NCBI RefSeq assembly: GCF_029952525.1
Contig: NZ_JASAOF010000006.1
Location: 124,001-188,000, forward strand
Source: Saccharopolyspora ipomoeae
GTDB lineage: Bacteria > Actinomycetota > Actinomycetes > Mycobacteriales > Pseudonocardiaceae
DNA: 64,000 bases
Reading direction: 5' to 3'
In this document: one piece after another, positions 34,383 to 44,214 of the stretch
Numbering within the stretch: position 1 is the stretch's first letter
Layout: each line of letters opens with the position of its first letter
The notes under the pieces: model-generated
Databases searched by the model: none
Told to the model about the DNA's origin: nothing
What the model saw: the letters and a program-made list of their open reading frames with translations, nothing else
Program-made: the position numbers and the translations under genes

Positions 34383-35704
34383 GACGCACTCTCCACCGTC
34401 GTCGTGGTGCCGAGGTCGCGCAGTTCGCCGCCGCGCGTTTCGCGGGTGAGCAGCGCCGTGACCAGAACCAAGGCGATTGCGGCGCACACGTAGGCCACGA
34501 CGAGCGTGGTCGAGTGGGATACCTGCAGCAGTGCGACGGCGATGGTGGGTGCGAGGCTGCCGCCGACGATGCCGGACAGCTGGTATCCGAGGGAAGCGCC
34601 GCTGTAGCGGTGCTGGGTGTCGAACAGTTCGCAGATCCACGATGCCTGCACGCCGTACATCGCGGAGTGGAACAGCAGGCCGCCGAGCACCGCGAGCACG
34701 ATCAGCCCGGTGCTCTTGGTGTCGACGAGCGGGAAGAACACGAACATCCACACGAATGCGCCGGCCGCGCCGAAGACGGTGACCTTCCTGCGGCCGTAGC
34801 GGTCGCTCAGCGCGGCGAACGCCGGGTAGGTGAACAGCTGCATCCCGGCGCCGATCAGCGTAGCCAGCAGTCCGACGTTGCGGGGCAGTCCGAGCGTGGT
34901 GGTGACGTAGGTGAGCAGGAACGTGACGAGCAGGTAGTAGACGATGTCGGCGCCCGCGCGGATGCCGATCACCCGCAGCACGTCGATGGGCTGGGTCCGG
35001 AGCAGGGTGAGGATCGGTGCCCGCGTGCCGCGGTCGCGCTCCTTGGTCTCGGTGAAGGCGGGGGTCTCCGCGACCTGGCGCCGGATGTAGATGCCGATCG
35101 CGACGACCACGACCGACAGCAGGAACGGCACCCGCCAGCCCCACTGCACGAACGCTTCGCGGGACAGGACGCTGGACATCAGGTACAGCACGGCGGTGCT
35201 GACCAGTGTGCCGATCGGGACGCCGACCTGGACGAAGCTGGTGAGGAAGCCGCGGCGCGCGGCGGGAGCGCGTTCGGCGATCATCAGGGCACCGCCCGCC
35301 CATTCGCCGCCGAGGGCGAAACCCTGAGCCAAGCGGATGATGATCAGCAGGATCGGCGCGGCGATCCCGATGGTCGCGTAGGTCGGGATCAGTCCGATCG
35401 CGACGGTCGAGGCGCCCATCAGCGATACGGTGAACAGCAGCACTTTCTTGCGGCCGAACCGGTCGCCGTAGTGCCCCGCCAGCACCCCGCCGATGGGCCG
35501 GGCGATGAAGCCGATCGCGAACGTCAGGAAAGACAGCAGGGTGCCGGTCAGCGGGTCGAAGGAGGGGAAAAAGACCTCGTTGAAGACGAGCGCTGCGGCG
35601 GAGCCGTAGAGGAAGAAGTCGTACCACTCCAGCGAAGTCCCGACGAGGGACCCGAGGATGGCTCTGCGGAGCGGGGTGTCCGCCTTCGCGGTGGTTTCGG
35701 ACAT
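34379..35704 (-). CDS. MFS transporter, metabolite:H+ symporter (MHS) family
   Basis: This 441-residue, twelve-helix permease begins ILGSLVGTSLEWYDFFLYGSAAAL and has ARPIGGVLAGHYGDRFGRKK between helices 2 and 3, typical of MHS proteins. It lies 28 bases downstream of hyuB and overlaps the aminotransferase gene, so it should import the compound degraded by this operon. The ATG at 35704 is chosen for the standard N-terminus; a longer frame upstream runs into the hyuB end. Confidence 0.9.
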   Translation of the reverse strand: MSETTAKADTPLRRAILGSLVGTSLEWYDFFLYGSAAALVFNEVFFPSFDPLTGTLLSFLTFAIGFIARPIGGVLAGHYGDRFGRKKVLLFTVSLMGASTVAIGLIPTYATIGIAAPILLIIIRLAQGFALGGEWAGGALMIAERAPAARRGFLTSFVQVGVPIGTLVSTAVLYLMSSVLSREAFVQWGWRVPFLLSVVVVAIGIYIRRQVAETPAFTETKERDRGTRAPILTLLRTQPIDVLRVIGIRAGADIVYYLLVTFLLTYVTTTLGLPRNVGLLATLIGAGMQLFTYPAFAALSDRYGRRKVTVFGAAGAFVWMFVFFPLVDTKSTGLIVLAVLGGLLFHSAMYGVQASWICELFDTQHRYSGASLGYQLSGIVGGSLAPTIAVALLQVSHSTTLVVAYVCAAIALVLVTALLTRETRGGELRDLGTTTTVESAS

Positions 35705-35732
35705 GGCTGTGCTCCCAAGGGGAAGAAGGGGA

Positions 35733-37403
35733 TCAGGCGGTGTGCGCGTAGACGCGGGCGGCCGTCTCGGGGTCGAGGTAACCGCGCTCGACGTCGTCGG
35801 CGACGGCATCGGATGCGCGTTCGGCGGCCAGGCCGTATCCGCCGCCGCCGGGGGTGCGCAGGCAGACGACGTCCCCGGCGCGGAGTGAGACGTTCTCGCC
35901 CTTGCTGATCATCGGCAGCGTCACCCGCTCGCCGCCGATGCGGAACCACGGCGACGACGTCTGCCCCGGTGTCCCGCCGGCGCGGCCGACCGGGGCGGTC
36001 TTGGCCTGGTCGCCCAGCAAGCTGGCCTGGCCCTCGGCGGCGGTGAACTCGAACTCGAAGTGCACACCGAACCCGCCGCGCTGCCGGCCGTGCCCGGCGG
36101 ACCCGTCGCGCAGGCCGTACTTGCGGAACCGCAGCGGATAGCGTTGTTCGAGGGTTTCGATCGACTGGACGCGGCCGATGCTCATCAGGGAGCACCCGTT
36201 GGACAGCCCGTCGCCGGTGGCGTGGCCGCCGTAGCCGCCGCCGAGGAACACGTACAGCACGAACGGGGTGCCGTCGGACTGGACACCGCCGATGGACAGG
36301 TTGTTCACGGTGGCCGAGGACCCGGCGGGCACGCGGTCGGGTGCGGCTTCGGCGAGCGCGCCCATCACGGCGGTGATGATGCGCTGGCTGGTCTCGGCCG
36401 CGCAGCCCGCGACCGGCCGGGGTGGTTTGGCGTTGAGGAAGACGGTGTCGGGGATGACGAACGTGATGGGCTCGAAGATGCCCGAGTTGATGGGGATGTC
36501 GGGGAACAGGTGCTTGATGGCGACGATGCTGCTCGACACGGTGGCGGCGTAGACGGAGTTCATCGGGCCCTGGCACGGCGCGGAGGAGCCGCTGAAATCG
36601 ATGGTCAACTCCTCACCGGCGACGGTGATCTCCGCGGCGACCCGCAGGATCTCGTCGGTGATGCCGTCGTTGTCCATCTCCTCGACGAAGTGGTAGGTGC
36701 CGTCGGGAATCTCCGCGATGTGCGACCGCATCTGCTGCGCCGACCGCTCGCGCAGCGACTCGACCACACCGCTGACGAGCTCGGGCCCGTACTCGTCGAG
36801 CAGTTCGGTGAGCCGGGCCTCGCCGGCGCGCAGCGCTGTGGCCTGTGCGTCGATGTCGCCGAGCACGTCGTCGGGCAGCCGGGAGTTGGTCTGCAGGATC
36901 GCGAGGATGTCGGCGTTGAGCTCGTCGTTGCTGAACAGCTTCACCGGTGGCAGGCGCAGGCCCTCTTGGTAGCAGTCGGTCGCAGCGGCACCGAAACCAC
37001 CGGGCACCCGCCCGCCGAGGTCGGGCCAGTGCCCGGTGTTGGCCAGGTAGGCGAACAGCTCGCCGCGGTAGAAGAACGGCCGCACCATCTTGGTGTCCAT
37101 GATGTGGGTGCCACCGGCGAACGGGTCGTTGACGATGAACGTGTCGCCCTGGCGCACATCGCCGGTGCCGGAGATGACGCTGGCGACGGTGTACTGCATC
37201 GTGCCCACGAAGATCGGCAGCCCGCGGCTGCCCTGGACGATCATGCTGCCGTCGGTCGCGGAGTAGATGCCATCGGCGCGGTCCCACGCATCGGAGATCA
37301 CCGGCGAGAACGCCATGCGTTCGAATACGGTGTCCATCTCATCCGCGATCTGCTCCAGGCGACCGCGGATGACGGCGATGGACAGCGGGTCGAGCTCGGT
37401 CAT
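35733..37403 (-). CDS. hyuB: Hydantoinase/oxoprolinase family protein, B subunit
   Basis: This 556-residue HyuB-family subunit partners with the HyuA protein encoded just upstream. Typical segments are NDPFAGGTHIMDTKMVRPFF near residue 90 and the Gly-rich C-terminus LRTPGGGGYGLA. Together HyuA and HyuB hydrolyse a cyclic amide such as N-methylhydantoin or 5-oxoproline with ATP. The start overlaps the hyuA stop (ATGA). The substrate is unproven. Confidence 0.9.
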   Translation of the reverse strand: MTELDPLSIAVIRGRLEQIADEMDTVFERMAFSPVISDAWDRADGIYSATDGSMIVQGSRGLPIFVGTMQYTVASVISGTGDVRQGDTFIVNDPFAGGTHIMDTKMVRPFFYRGELFAYLANTGHWPDLGGRVPGGFGAAATDCYQEGLRLPPVKLFSNDELNADILAILQTNSRLPDDVLGDIDAQATALRAGEARLTELLDEYGPELVSGVVESLRERSAQQMRSHIAEIPDGTYHFVEEMDNDGITDEILRVAAEITVAGEELTIDFSGSSAPCQGPMNSVYAATVSSSIVAIKHLFPDIPINSGIFEPITFVIPDTVFLNAKPPRPVAGCAAETSQRIITAVMGALAEAAPDRVPAGSSATVNNLSIGGVQSDGTPFVLYVFLGGGYGGHATGDGLSNGCSLMSIGRVQSIETLEQRYPLRFRKYGLRDGSAGHGRQRGGFGVHFEFEFTAAEGQASLLGDQAKTAPVGRAGGTPGQTSSPWFRIGGERVTLPMISKGENVSLRAGDVVCLRTPGGGGYGLAAERASDAVADDVERGYLDPETAARVYAHTA

Positions 37404-39430
37404 GAGGTCACCTTCACGATGAGGCTGCCGTTCTCGTGAACGGTCGCGGACGTGGCCGGGGGGAGAACGATCGTGGTGTCGCGCTGCTCCACGATCAACG
37501 GGCCGTGCAAGGTCTGGCCGGGTGTCAGGGCTTCGCGTCGCAGCACGGGTGCCGTGTGCGGGCCGTCGGCGAACACGACGGTGCGTTCACCGTTCGGCGG
37601 GTGCTCGGCAGTGGCGGTCGCGAGTTGCTCGACCGGTTCGCGCTTGACCGTCACCACCGTGCGGAGGCTGATGAGCCGGATCGTCCCGGAGGGGTTGCGG
37701 CCGTGGTAGATGGCCCCGTACTCGCGCTGGAACTCCTCGGCGAGCCGGGCCGGCGTCCAGCCGTCGCGTTCAGCGCCGAGCGGGACGCGGATCGAGTAGA
37801 GCTGCTTGCTGAAGCTCATCTCGGCGATGTGTTCCACCGCGATGTCCTGGTCGCCGTACCCATCGGCCTCCAGGGTTTTGCGGCCCAGTTCCGCTTGGTC
37901 GCTCAGGACGCGTTCGACGTCGCCGGGGGTCGTTTCGTCCACATCGGACCCCACAGCGGTGACGTAGTCGTACTTGACGTCGGCGATGAGGCACCCGTAA
38001 GCCGACAGCGCGCCTGGGTGCGGCGGTACGAGAACGGTCGTGGCACCGACCGCGCTCGCTAACTCGGCGACGTGCATCGGCCCGGCGCCACCAAAACCGA
38101 CGAGAGCGAATTCACGCGGATCGTGTCCTTTGTCGACGCTGACCATGCGGATCGCGTTGGCCATCTTCTCGTTGGCGAACCGCACGATGGCGAGCGCGGC
38201 CGCGGTGACGTCGAGTCCGAGCGGCTCGGCGACGTGGGTGCGGATGGCCTCGATGGCGGCCTCGCGGTCGAGCGAGAAGCCGTCTTGCGTGCCCAGCTGC
38301 TGCTCGGCGGCGATCCGGCCGAGGACGATGTTCGCGTCGGTGACCGTGGGCCGGTTACCCCCGCGTCCGTAGCAGGCGGGACCGGGGTCCGATCCCGCGC
38401 TTTCCGGCCCCACCTGGAGAATTCCGGCACGGTCGACCGAGGCGATGGAGCCACCGCCGGCTCCGATGGTGGTGATGTCGATCATCGGCGTTTTGATCGG
38501 GACGCCGTAGTCGATGGTGGTCTCCGCCGTCACCGCGGGCTGCCCGTCCGGGATCAGTGCGACGTCGAAGCTGGTGCCGCCCATGTCGCAGGAGATCACG
38601 TCCTGCAGCCCCGCGGCCTCGCCGAACGCCGCTGCGGCGACGGTGCCCGCTGCCGGTCCGGACAGCAGCGTGCGCACGGCGAGCTCCCCGCCGCGGCGGG
38701 CCGGGATCAGACCGCCGTTGGACTGCATCACCTGCACGTCCCGAGCGAAACCCTGCTCCGCCAACTGGTCCTGCACCGCGTCGAGGTAGCGCGACATCGG
38801 GGCGCGGACGAACGCGTTGACCGCCGTGGTGGTGGCGCGCTCGAACTCACCCGGTTCCGGGCACACCTGGTAGGAGGCGGTCACCTCGACGCCCGGCAAC
38901 AGCCTCCGGAGCTCGTGGGCCAGGGTGCGTTCGTGATCGTCGTTGACGTAGCTGTTGAGCAGGCAGACGGCCACGCTCTCCGCACCGGACTCCCGCAATG
39001 CGGCGGCCACCTGCGCCACCGAGTCGGAGGAGAGCGGGGTGAGCACGTCGCCTCGCGCGTCGATCCGTTCGTCCACCTCGAACGACAGGCTGCGCGGCAC
39101 GAGCGGCCGGTAGGTTCCCGTCAGTCCGTAGGTGGTGGGCCGGTCGCGCCGGCGCAGCTCCAGCACGTCGCGGAATCCGCGGGTGGTGACCAGCGCGGTC
39201 CGCGATCCCTTGCGCTCCAGCACCGCGTTGGTCGCCACGGTCGTCCCGTGCACGACCGCATCGAGGTCGGCGAACGGCACGTCGAACTGCGCCAGGCCCG
39301 TCAGCAGGCCGTCAGCCTGTCGCCCCGGGGTGGAGAACACCTTCGCCAGGCGCAGTTCTCCGGTACCAGTGTGATGCAGCAGCACGTCGGTGAACGTGCC
39401 ACCGACGTCGATTCCGGCAACGATCTCCAT
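37400..39430 (-). CDS. hyuA: Hydantoinase/oxoprolinase family protein, A subunit
   Basis: This 676-residue ATP-binding HyuA-family subunit has the actin-like start AGIDVGGTFTDVLL, VHGTTVATNAVLERKG, the central DITTIGAGGGSIASVD with DPGPACYGRGG, and GFGGAGPMHVAELA. Its length is normal. It is the first structural gene of the hyuA-hyuB-transporter-aminotransferase operon. The IclR gene ends 32 bases upstream. Confidence 0.92.
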   Translation of the reverse strand: MEIVAGIDVGGTFTDVLLHHTGTGELRLAKVFSTPGRQADGLLTGLAQFDVPFADLDAVVHGTTVATNAVLERKGSRTALVTTRGFRDVLELRRRDRPTTYGLTGTYRPLVPRSLSFEVDERIDARGDVLTPLSSDSVAQVAAALRESGAESVAVCLLNSYVNDDHERTLAHELRRLLPGVEVTASYQVCPEPGEFERATTTAVNAFVRAPMSRYLDAVQDQLAEQGFARDVQVMQSNGGLIPARRGGELAVRTLLSGPAAGTVAAAAFGEAAGLQDVISCDMGGTSFDVALIPDGQPAVTAETTIDYGVPIKTPMIDITTIGAGGGSIASVDRAGILQVGPESAGSDPGPACYGRGGNRPTVTDANIVLGRIAAEQQLGTQDGFSLDREAAIEAIRTHVAEPLGLDVTAAALAIVRFANEKMANAIRMVSVDKGHDPREFALVGFGGAGPMHVAELASAVGATTVLVPPHPGALSAYGCLIADVKYDYVTAVGSDVDETTPGDVERVLSDQAELGRKTLEADGYGDQDIAVEHIAEMSFSKQLYSIRVPLGAERDGWTPARLAEEFQREYGAIYHGRNPSGTIRLISLRTVVTVKREPVEQLATATAEHPPNGERTVVFADGPHTAPVLRREALTPGQTLHGPLIVEQRDTTIVLPPATSATVHENGSLIVKVTS

Positions 39431-39462
39431 GAAACGTGCTTCCTCGTCTCTCGTCGGCCGGG

Positions 39463-40221
39463 TCAGCGCCGGCTGGCCAGAAGTTCGGTCATCTTGCGCG
39501 CCGCCTCGGCCAGCGGCTCGATCCAGTCGTCCGCGCGGAACCGACTGCTGGGCCCGGCCACGCTCAGCGCGGCCACGTAGTGCCCGCTCGCGTCGGCGAC
39601 CCCGGTGGCGACGCCTGCAATCCCTTCGGCGTACTCCTCGTCGTTGAGGGCGTAGCCCTTGTCGCGTACCTCCGGGAACATCGCGCGCAGCGCGGTCTTG
39701 GTGCGAACGCTGTGCACGGTCACGTAGGGCAGCGCTTCGGTGGGGTAGAGGCTGTCGAGCTGCTCGTCGGTCATGTGAGCGAGCAGGAATTTCCCGGACG
39801 CGCACGAGATCAGCGGCATCCGCGTGCCGACTCCGATCTCGGCGCGCAGCACGTGCTTGGTCTCGAACCGCTGGACCATGATCGCGTCGCGATTGCGCGG
39901 TACCGCGAGGGAAACCGCCTCACCGGACAAGTCGGCGAGCGCCCGCATCGGCGTCAGCAGGTCGCCACCGAATCGTGCCGCGTCCGGCACCGCCGAGCCC
40001 ACCTCGAACGCCGTCAGCCCGACGCGGTACCGGCTGTCGGCCGCACGGTCGGCGAATCCCTGCTCCAGCAATGTGGCCAGCAGCAGGTGCGCCTTGCTCT
40101 TGCTCATCTCCAGTGACCGCGCGACGTCCGTGATGCCCAGGCCGTCCGGGTTGTCGGCCAGGAGGCGAAGCACCTGCAGTGCCGCTGCCACGGTGCTGGA
40201 AGTTCGAGATGTGTTTGACAT
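39463..40221 (-). CDS. IclR-family transcriptional regulator
   Basis: This 252-residue regulator has the winged helix LGITDVARSLEMSKSKAHLLLATLLEQGF and the IclR ligand domain with LISCASGKFLLAHMTDEQL. It is first in line with the hyuA operon and likely controls it and itself. The ATG at 40221 follows aaagg; a TTG two codons upstream is also possible. A palindrome overlapping the start codon suggests autoregulation. Confidence 0.88.
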   Translation of the reverse strand: MSNTSRTSSTVAAALQVLRLLADNPDGLGITDVARSLEMSKSKAHLLLATLLEQGFADRAADSRYRVGLTAFEVGSAVPDAARFGGDLLTPMRALADLSGEAVSLAVPRNRDAIMVQRFETKHVLRAEIGVGTRMPLISCASGKFLLAHMTDEQLDSLYPTEALPYVTVHSVRTKTALRAMFPEVRDKGYALNDEEYAEGIAGVATGVADASGHYVAALSVAGPSSRFRADDWIEPLAEAARKMTELLASRR

Positions 40222-40231
40222 ATACAAACAC
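40211..40231. promoter_or_regulatory. Palindrome over the iclR start codon
   Basis: The arms gtgtttg (40211-40217) and caaacac (40225-40231) form a perfect 7-7-7 inverted repeat spanning the IclR ATG. A protein bound here would block translation initiation or early transcription, fitting autorepression. Confidence 0.55.
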
Positions 40232-40859
40232 CTTTCGTAAGATCCAAACGGATATTAGGAAGCGCGCGGGGCCTGGTCAAGGCCCCGCGCATTTCGGTCG
40301 TGTAAGCAGATGCGGCCGAACAAGGCACAGCCAGACGTATCGACGCGTTGGCAGATGCGGACGGGCACGCCGTCCCTCGCCGAGCGGCGCGGTCGTGTCG
40401 GAGCAGTCAAGTCCTCTTGGGCGACCTTGCCGGGACCACGCGGGATACCGTCAGATTCATGTGGGTTGGAGGCGCGGTGCCACGAAACGCACTAGTGCGA
40501 GGTATGGGGCGGTGGATCCTTTTACTGCGCCGGTTAGGCTAGGGGCGACCTGGGAAAATGGGCTTGAGCATGCCGGCGACTTCCGACTTGACTGGGGCCA
40601 AGCGATCTAAAATCGAGATCCAGGCAAGCGGGAATGAGTAGAGGGTTTCCGCAGGTCATTGCCTGCGGAAACCCTCTTTTGGATTACTTCCGGAGGTCAA
40701 GCGCGCCGCTCGTGGGCTCCTTGACTTCGGGTGACTGGTCGCTTGGTGTCTTCCGGATGGAATCGCTTTGGGCGGGTTTTTGTCGGTTTGGTTGCTCGAA
40801 TGTGTCCAGCTTGGCGGCCTCTTGGTGTCGAGAATTTCCAGAGTGAATTCGGGTGTCGG
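40232..40859. other. Gene-free stretch before the recombinase remnant
   Basis: There is no supported gene over about 630 bases. The second half is notably lower in GC than the rest of the window, like imported DNA. It holds the strong hairpin terminator listed next, which is not preceded by an evident gene. Confidence 0.45.
40641..40680 (+). terminator. Intrinsic terminator hairpin with T-run
   Basis: A perfect 15-bp stem (40641-40655 with 40662-40676) with a six-base loop is followed by tttt. This is the best canonical terminator in the window, yet no gene ends before it on the plus strand. It could end a small RNA or be left from a lost gene. Confidence 0.8.
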
Positions 40860-41388
40860 TTAGTGGCTGGTGTTGGTGGCGAGTGGGTGGGGTTCGCCGG
40901 TGAGGGTGGCGAGTGCGGTGGCGATTTCAGTCATGCCGACGCGGGTGTAGGTGGTGGTGGTTCCGGTGTTGCTGTTGGTAGTGGTGTGGCCTGCGTAGGC
41001 GCGGGCGATGGCGTAGCCGTGGTTGCGTTCGATCCAGGTGAGGGTGGTGTGGCGGAGCCAGTGGGTGCTGACGCCTTGGGTGTGGACCCAGGGCAGGTGT
41101 GTGCCGATGCGGGTCCAGAGGTGGTCGTAGCGGCGTCTGGTGATGGGTGTGCCGTTGCGGTAGCGCAGGATCTGGTCGGTGGGTTGGGTGGCGCCGCGGT
41201 GTTGTGCGTGGTCGCGGAGGTGGGTCATGAGGGTGGGGGAGACGGGCTGCCAGCGGATGGTCTCGCCTTTTTCGTGGAGGCGGATGAGGCATTGGTCGAG
41301 GTCGAGGTCGCGGAGGGTGAGGGCGAGTGCTCCGCCGCGGCGGCAGGCGGTTTCGATGTGCAGGCGCAGGATGAGAGTCCGGCCTCCC
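40860..41388 (-). pseudogene. Tyrosine recombinase (phage-type integrase), C-terminal catalytic part
   Basis: The frame reads RTLILRLHIETACRRGGALA, then RNGTPITRRRYDHLW and VSTHWLRHTTLTWIERNHGY and AYAGHTTTNSNTGTTTTYTR. These supply the catalytic Arg of box I, the HxxR of box II, the Gly-His and the final Tyr. The N-terminal DNA-binding half is missing: the frame runs without a start to a stop at 41391-41393, just where hyuA-like sequence begins on the other strand. The truncation at a shared breakpoint suggests a deletion. Confidence 0.85.
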
Positions 41389-42550
41389 GATCAAGGCACC
41401 GGTCATCGACATGATCGAGATCGGTGCCGGTGGTGGTTCGATCGCGTCGATCGACGAGGTCGGCCTGCTCCGGGTCGGGCCTCGCTCCGCAGGCTCGGAT
41501 CCGGGCCCCGCGTGCTACGGCAAGGGCGGCACCGAACCGACCGTCACCGACGCCAACCTCCTGCTCGGCTATTACGACCCGGAGTTCTTCCTCGGCGGGC
41601 AGATGGCGCTGGACAAGGCCGCGGCCGAAGAGGCAGTGTCCACGGTGGCCGGACCGCTCGGTCTTGCGCCGGAGGAAGCCGCGTGGGGCGTCCACAAGGT
41701 CGTGGTGGAGAGCATGGCCGGCGCGGCCCGAGTGCATCTCGTGGAGAAGGGGAAGGATCCGCGTCGGCACGCGATGGTCGGTTTCGGTGGGGCGGGCCCA
41801 GCGCATGCCGTCGGAGTTGCCAGGGCGCTCGGCGTCCGCGAGGTGATCGTGCCGCCCGCGTCCGGCGCGGCGTCGGCTGTCGGATTCCTCGCCGCACCGC
41901 TCTCGTTCGAGCAAGTGCGCTCGATGCCGGTCCGGATGGTGGACGGCTTCGACGCCGCTGCGGTCAACGCAGTGCTGGGTGACCTGGAAGAGCAGGGTCG
42001 CGCCAAGCTCGCCGAAGCCGGTGTTCCGGACGGCGTCGTGCGGGTCGAACGCACCGCCGACATGCGCTTGATCGGACAGCTGCACGAAATTTCGGTACCG
42101 CTGCCCGATGGCGTCATCGACGCCGGCAGCCTCGGCCGGATCCGCGATGCCTTCGCCGATACCTACAAGGCGCGCTACACCTCGCTCTACGAAGGCGCTG
42201 AGATCGAGGCGATCAGCTTCCGCGTCACCAGCTTCGGGCCCACTCCGTCGGTGTCGCTGACCAGCAGCGCGGCGGCAGCGGAATCCGTTCCCAGCAAGAA
42301 GGGCACGAGGAATGCCTACTTCAATTCCGGCTGGGTGGAGGTCGACGTCCACGATCGGTACGCGCTCGTCGCCGGTGACCGCATCGACGGCCCGGCGATC
42401 ATCGAGGAGCGTGAGTCGACCACCGTGATTCCCCCTGGCGACAGCGTGCTCGTCGACCCCGCGCTGAACCTGCGCATCGAGGTCGCCGCCCCGGAGGAGG
42501 CTTCGGCAGTCGTCACCGCCGACACCCGCACGAGGAAGCGGTCAAGGTGA
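41378..42550 (+). pseudogene. 5'-truncated hyuA (hydantoinase/oxoprolinase A)
   Basis: Homology starts abruptly at about 41381 with GLPIKAPVIDMIEIGAGGGS and continues to a normal C-terminus, including DPGPACYGKGG and GFGGAGPAHAVGVA. The first ~240-290 residues, with the GGTFTD nucleotide site, are gone; an in-frame ATG at 41411 could start a 379-residue product without that site. It abuts the truncated recombinase and is coupled to the intact hyuB behind it. Confidence 0.85.
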
Positions 42551-44214
42551 TCGAGGACGATCCGATCGCCCTGGAGATCATGTGGAGTCGACTGGTCAAC
42601 GTGGTCGAGGAGATGTGGGAGACGGTGTGCCGCACCGCGTTCTCCCTCGTGGTGTCCGAGGCGCAGGACTTCGCTTGCGAGCTTCTCGATCCGACCGGTG
42701 AGACGCTCGCGCACTCGCCACGCGCGATGCCGGTGTTCAACCTGACCTTGCCCAGGGCCGTCAAGGCGCTGCTGGCCAAGTACCCGCCCGAGACGCTGCA
42801 GCCCGGCGATGTCCTGATCACCAACGATCCCTGGCTGTGCGCCGGTCACCTGTTCGACATCGCGCTGGTCACCCCGGTCTTCCACGAGGGAAAGCTGATC
42901 GGGCTGATGGGAACGGTCGGGCACGTGGCCGACATCGGTGGCACCAAGGATTACCTGCACCCGCGCGAGATCTTCGAGGAAGGGCTGCAGATCCCGCCGA
43001 TGAAGCTGTACTCGGCGGGTGAGCCGGACGAGTCGCTGTTCACGTTGCTGGGTGAGAACGTCCGCAACCCGAGCCAGGTGATCGGTGACATCCACTCCTT
43101 CGTAGCGGCCAACGCACTGGGCTCTACCCGGTTGCTTTCCTTCGTGCGGGAATACGGCATGCACGACCTGCGGGCGCTGGCGTCTGTGGTCACGAAGCGT
43201 TCCGAGGACGCGATGCGTGCGGCCATCCGCGAGTTGCCGGACGGCGTCTACACCTCCGAGATCGAGAACAATCCGCTCGGCGAGGTGATGCGATACCCGG
43301 TCAAGGTCACGGTGGACGGCGATGCGATCGCCATCGACTTCGACGGTGCCCCCGCACAGCTCCCGCAGGGCGGCATCAACTGCACGATGAACTACACGGC
43401 CGCGCACGCAACCTACCCGCTCAAGTGCATGCTCACCCCGAACGTCCGCGGGAACGCGGGATGCTACCGACCTTTCGAAGTGTCCGCTCCCGAGGGATCG
43501 ATCCTGAACGCCAATCGGCCCGCGTCGGTGAACCTGCGCACCCGCACCGGCTGGTACATCGCTCCGAACCTGTTCAAGGCGCTGGCGAAAGCCGCACCTG
43601 AGGAGGTGCAGTCCTTCACCGGGCTCCCGTTGGCCGCGACCGTCTACGGCGCCGACGCGAACGGTGGCACCTACTCCGACATGTTCTTCGTCGGGGGCGG
43701 ACAGGGCGCGTCGAGCAAGGCAGATGGGAAATCCGGATTGCTGTACCCCACCTCGGCCGCGAACACGTCCATCGAGCTGTTCGAGACGCGCGTTCCGGTT
43801 CTCATACTGGAGAAGACCTTCGTCGAGGACTCCGGCGGAGCCGGAGAGCACCGCGGCGGACTCGGTACCCGCTTCGCACTGCGCAAGCGCCACGACGACG
43901 GGCTGCCCATGCACGTCTCCGTCTACCCGGAAGGGGTCAAGTCCACTACCCCGGGCCTCTTCGGGGGACTGGCGGGAAGCGGCGCGCGCGGAGTGGTGCG
44001 TGATCCGAGCGGATCGATCCTGCACGACTGCGGAAGCGGCGAGCTGGTGCAGATCTCGAGCACCGAGGAGATCATCGAGATGCAGGTCAGCGGCGGCGCC
44101 GGGTACGGCGACCCGTCCGCTCGGAGCCGGAACGATGTCGAGCGGGACTTGAGCGAGGGCATCATCTCCGAGCAGTCGCGCCTCAGCGATTACCGCCTGG
44201 CCGAGGAGGACTGA
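42547..44214 (+). CDS. hyuB: Hydantoinase/oxoprolinase family protein, B subunit (second copy)
   Basis: This 555-residue HyuB-family protein has NDPWLCAGHLFDIALVTPVF near residue 95 and the Gly-rich C-terminal VSGGAGYGDPSARS. Only the general family pattern is shared with the copy at 35733. The GTG start overlaps the stop of the truncated hyuA, so the pair was one translational unit. Without a full HyuA the subunit may lack a partner unless the first set supplies one. Confidence 0.9.
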   Translation: MIEDDPIALEIMWSRLVNVVEEMWETVCRTAFSLVVSEAQDFACELLDPTGETLAHSPRAMPVFNLTLPRAVKALLAKYPPETLQPGDVLITNDPWLCAGHLFDIALVTPVFHEGKLIGLMGTVGHVADIGGTKDYLHPREIFEEGLQIPPMKLYSAGEPDESLFTLLGENVRNPSQVIGDIHSFVAANALGSTRLLSFVREYGMHDLRALASVVTKRSEDAMRAAIRELPDGVYTSEIENNPLGEVMRYPVKVTVDGDAIAIDFDGAPAQLPQGGINCTMNYTAAHATYPLKCMLTPNVRGNAGCYRPFEVSAPEGSILNANRPASVNLRTRTGWYIAPNLFKALAKAAPEEVQSFTGLPLAATVYGADANGGTYSDMFFVGGGQGASSKADGKSGLLYPTSAANTSIELFETRVPVLILEKTFVEDSGGAGEHRGGLGTRFALRKRHDDGLPMHVSVYPEGVKSTTPGLFGGLAGSGARGVVRDPSGSILHDCGSGELVQISSTEEIIEMQVSGGAGYGDPSARSRNDVERDLSEGIISEQSRLSDYRLAEED

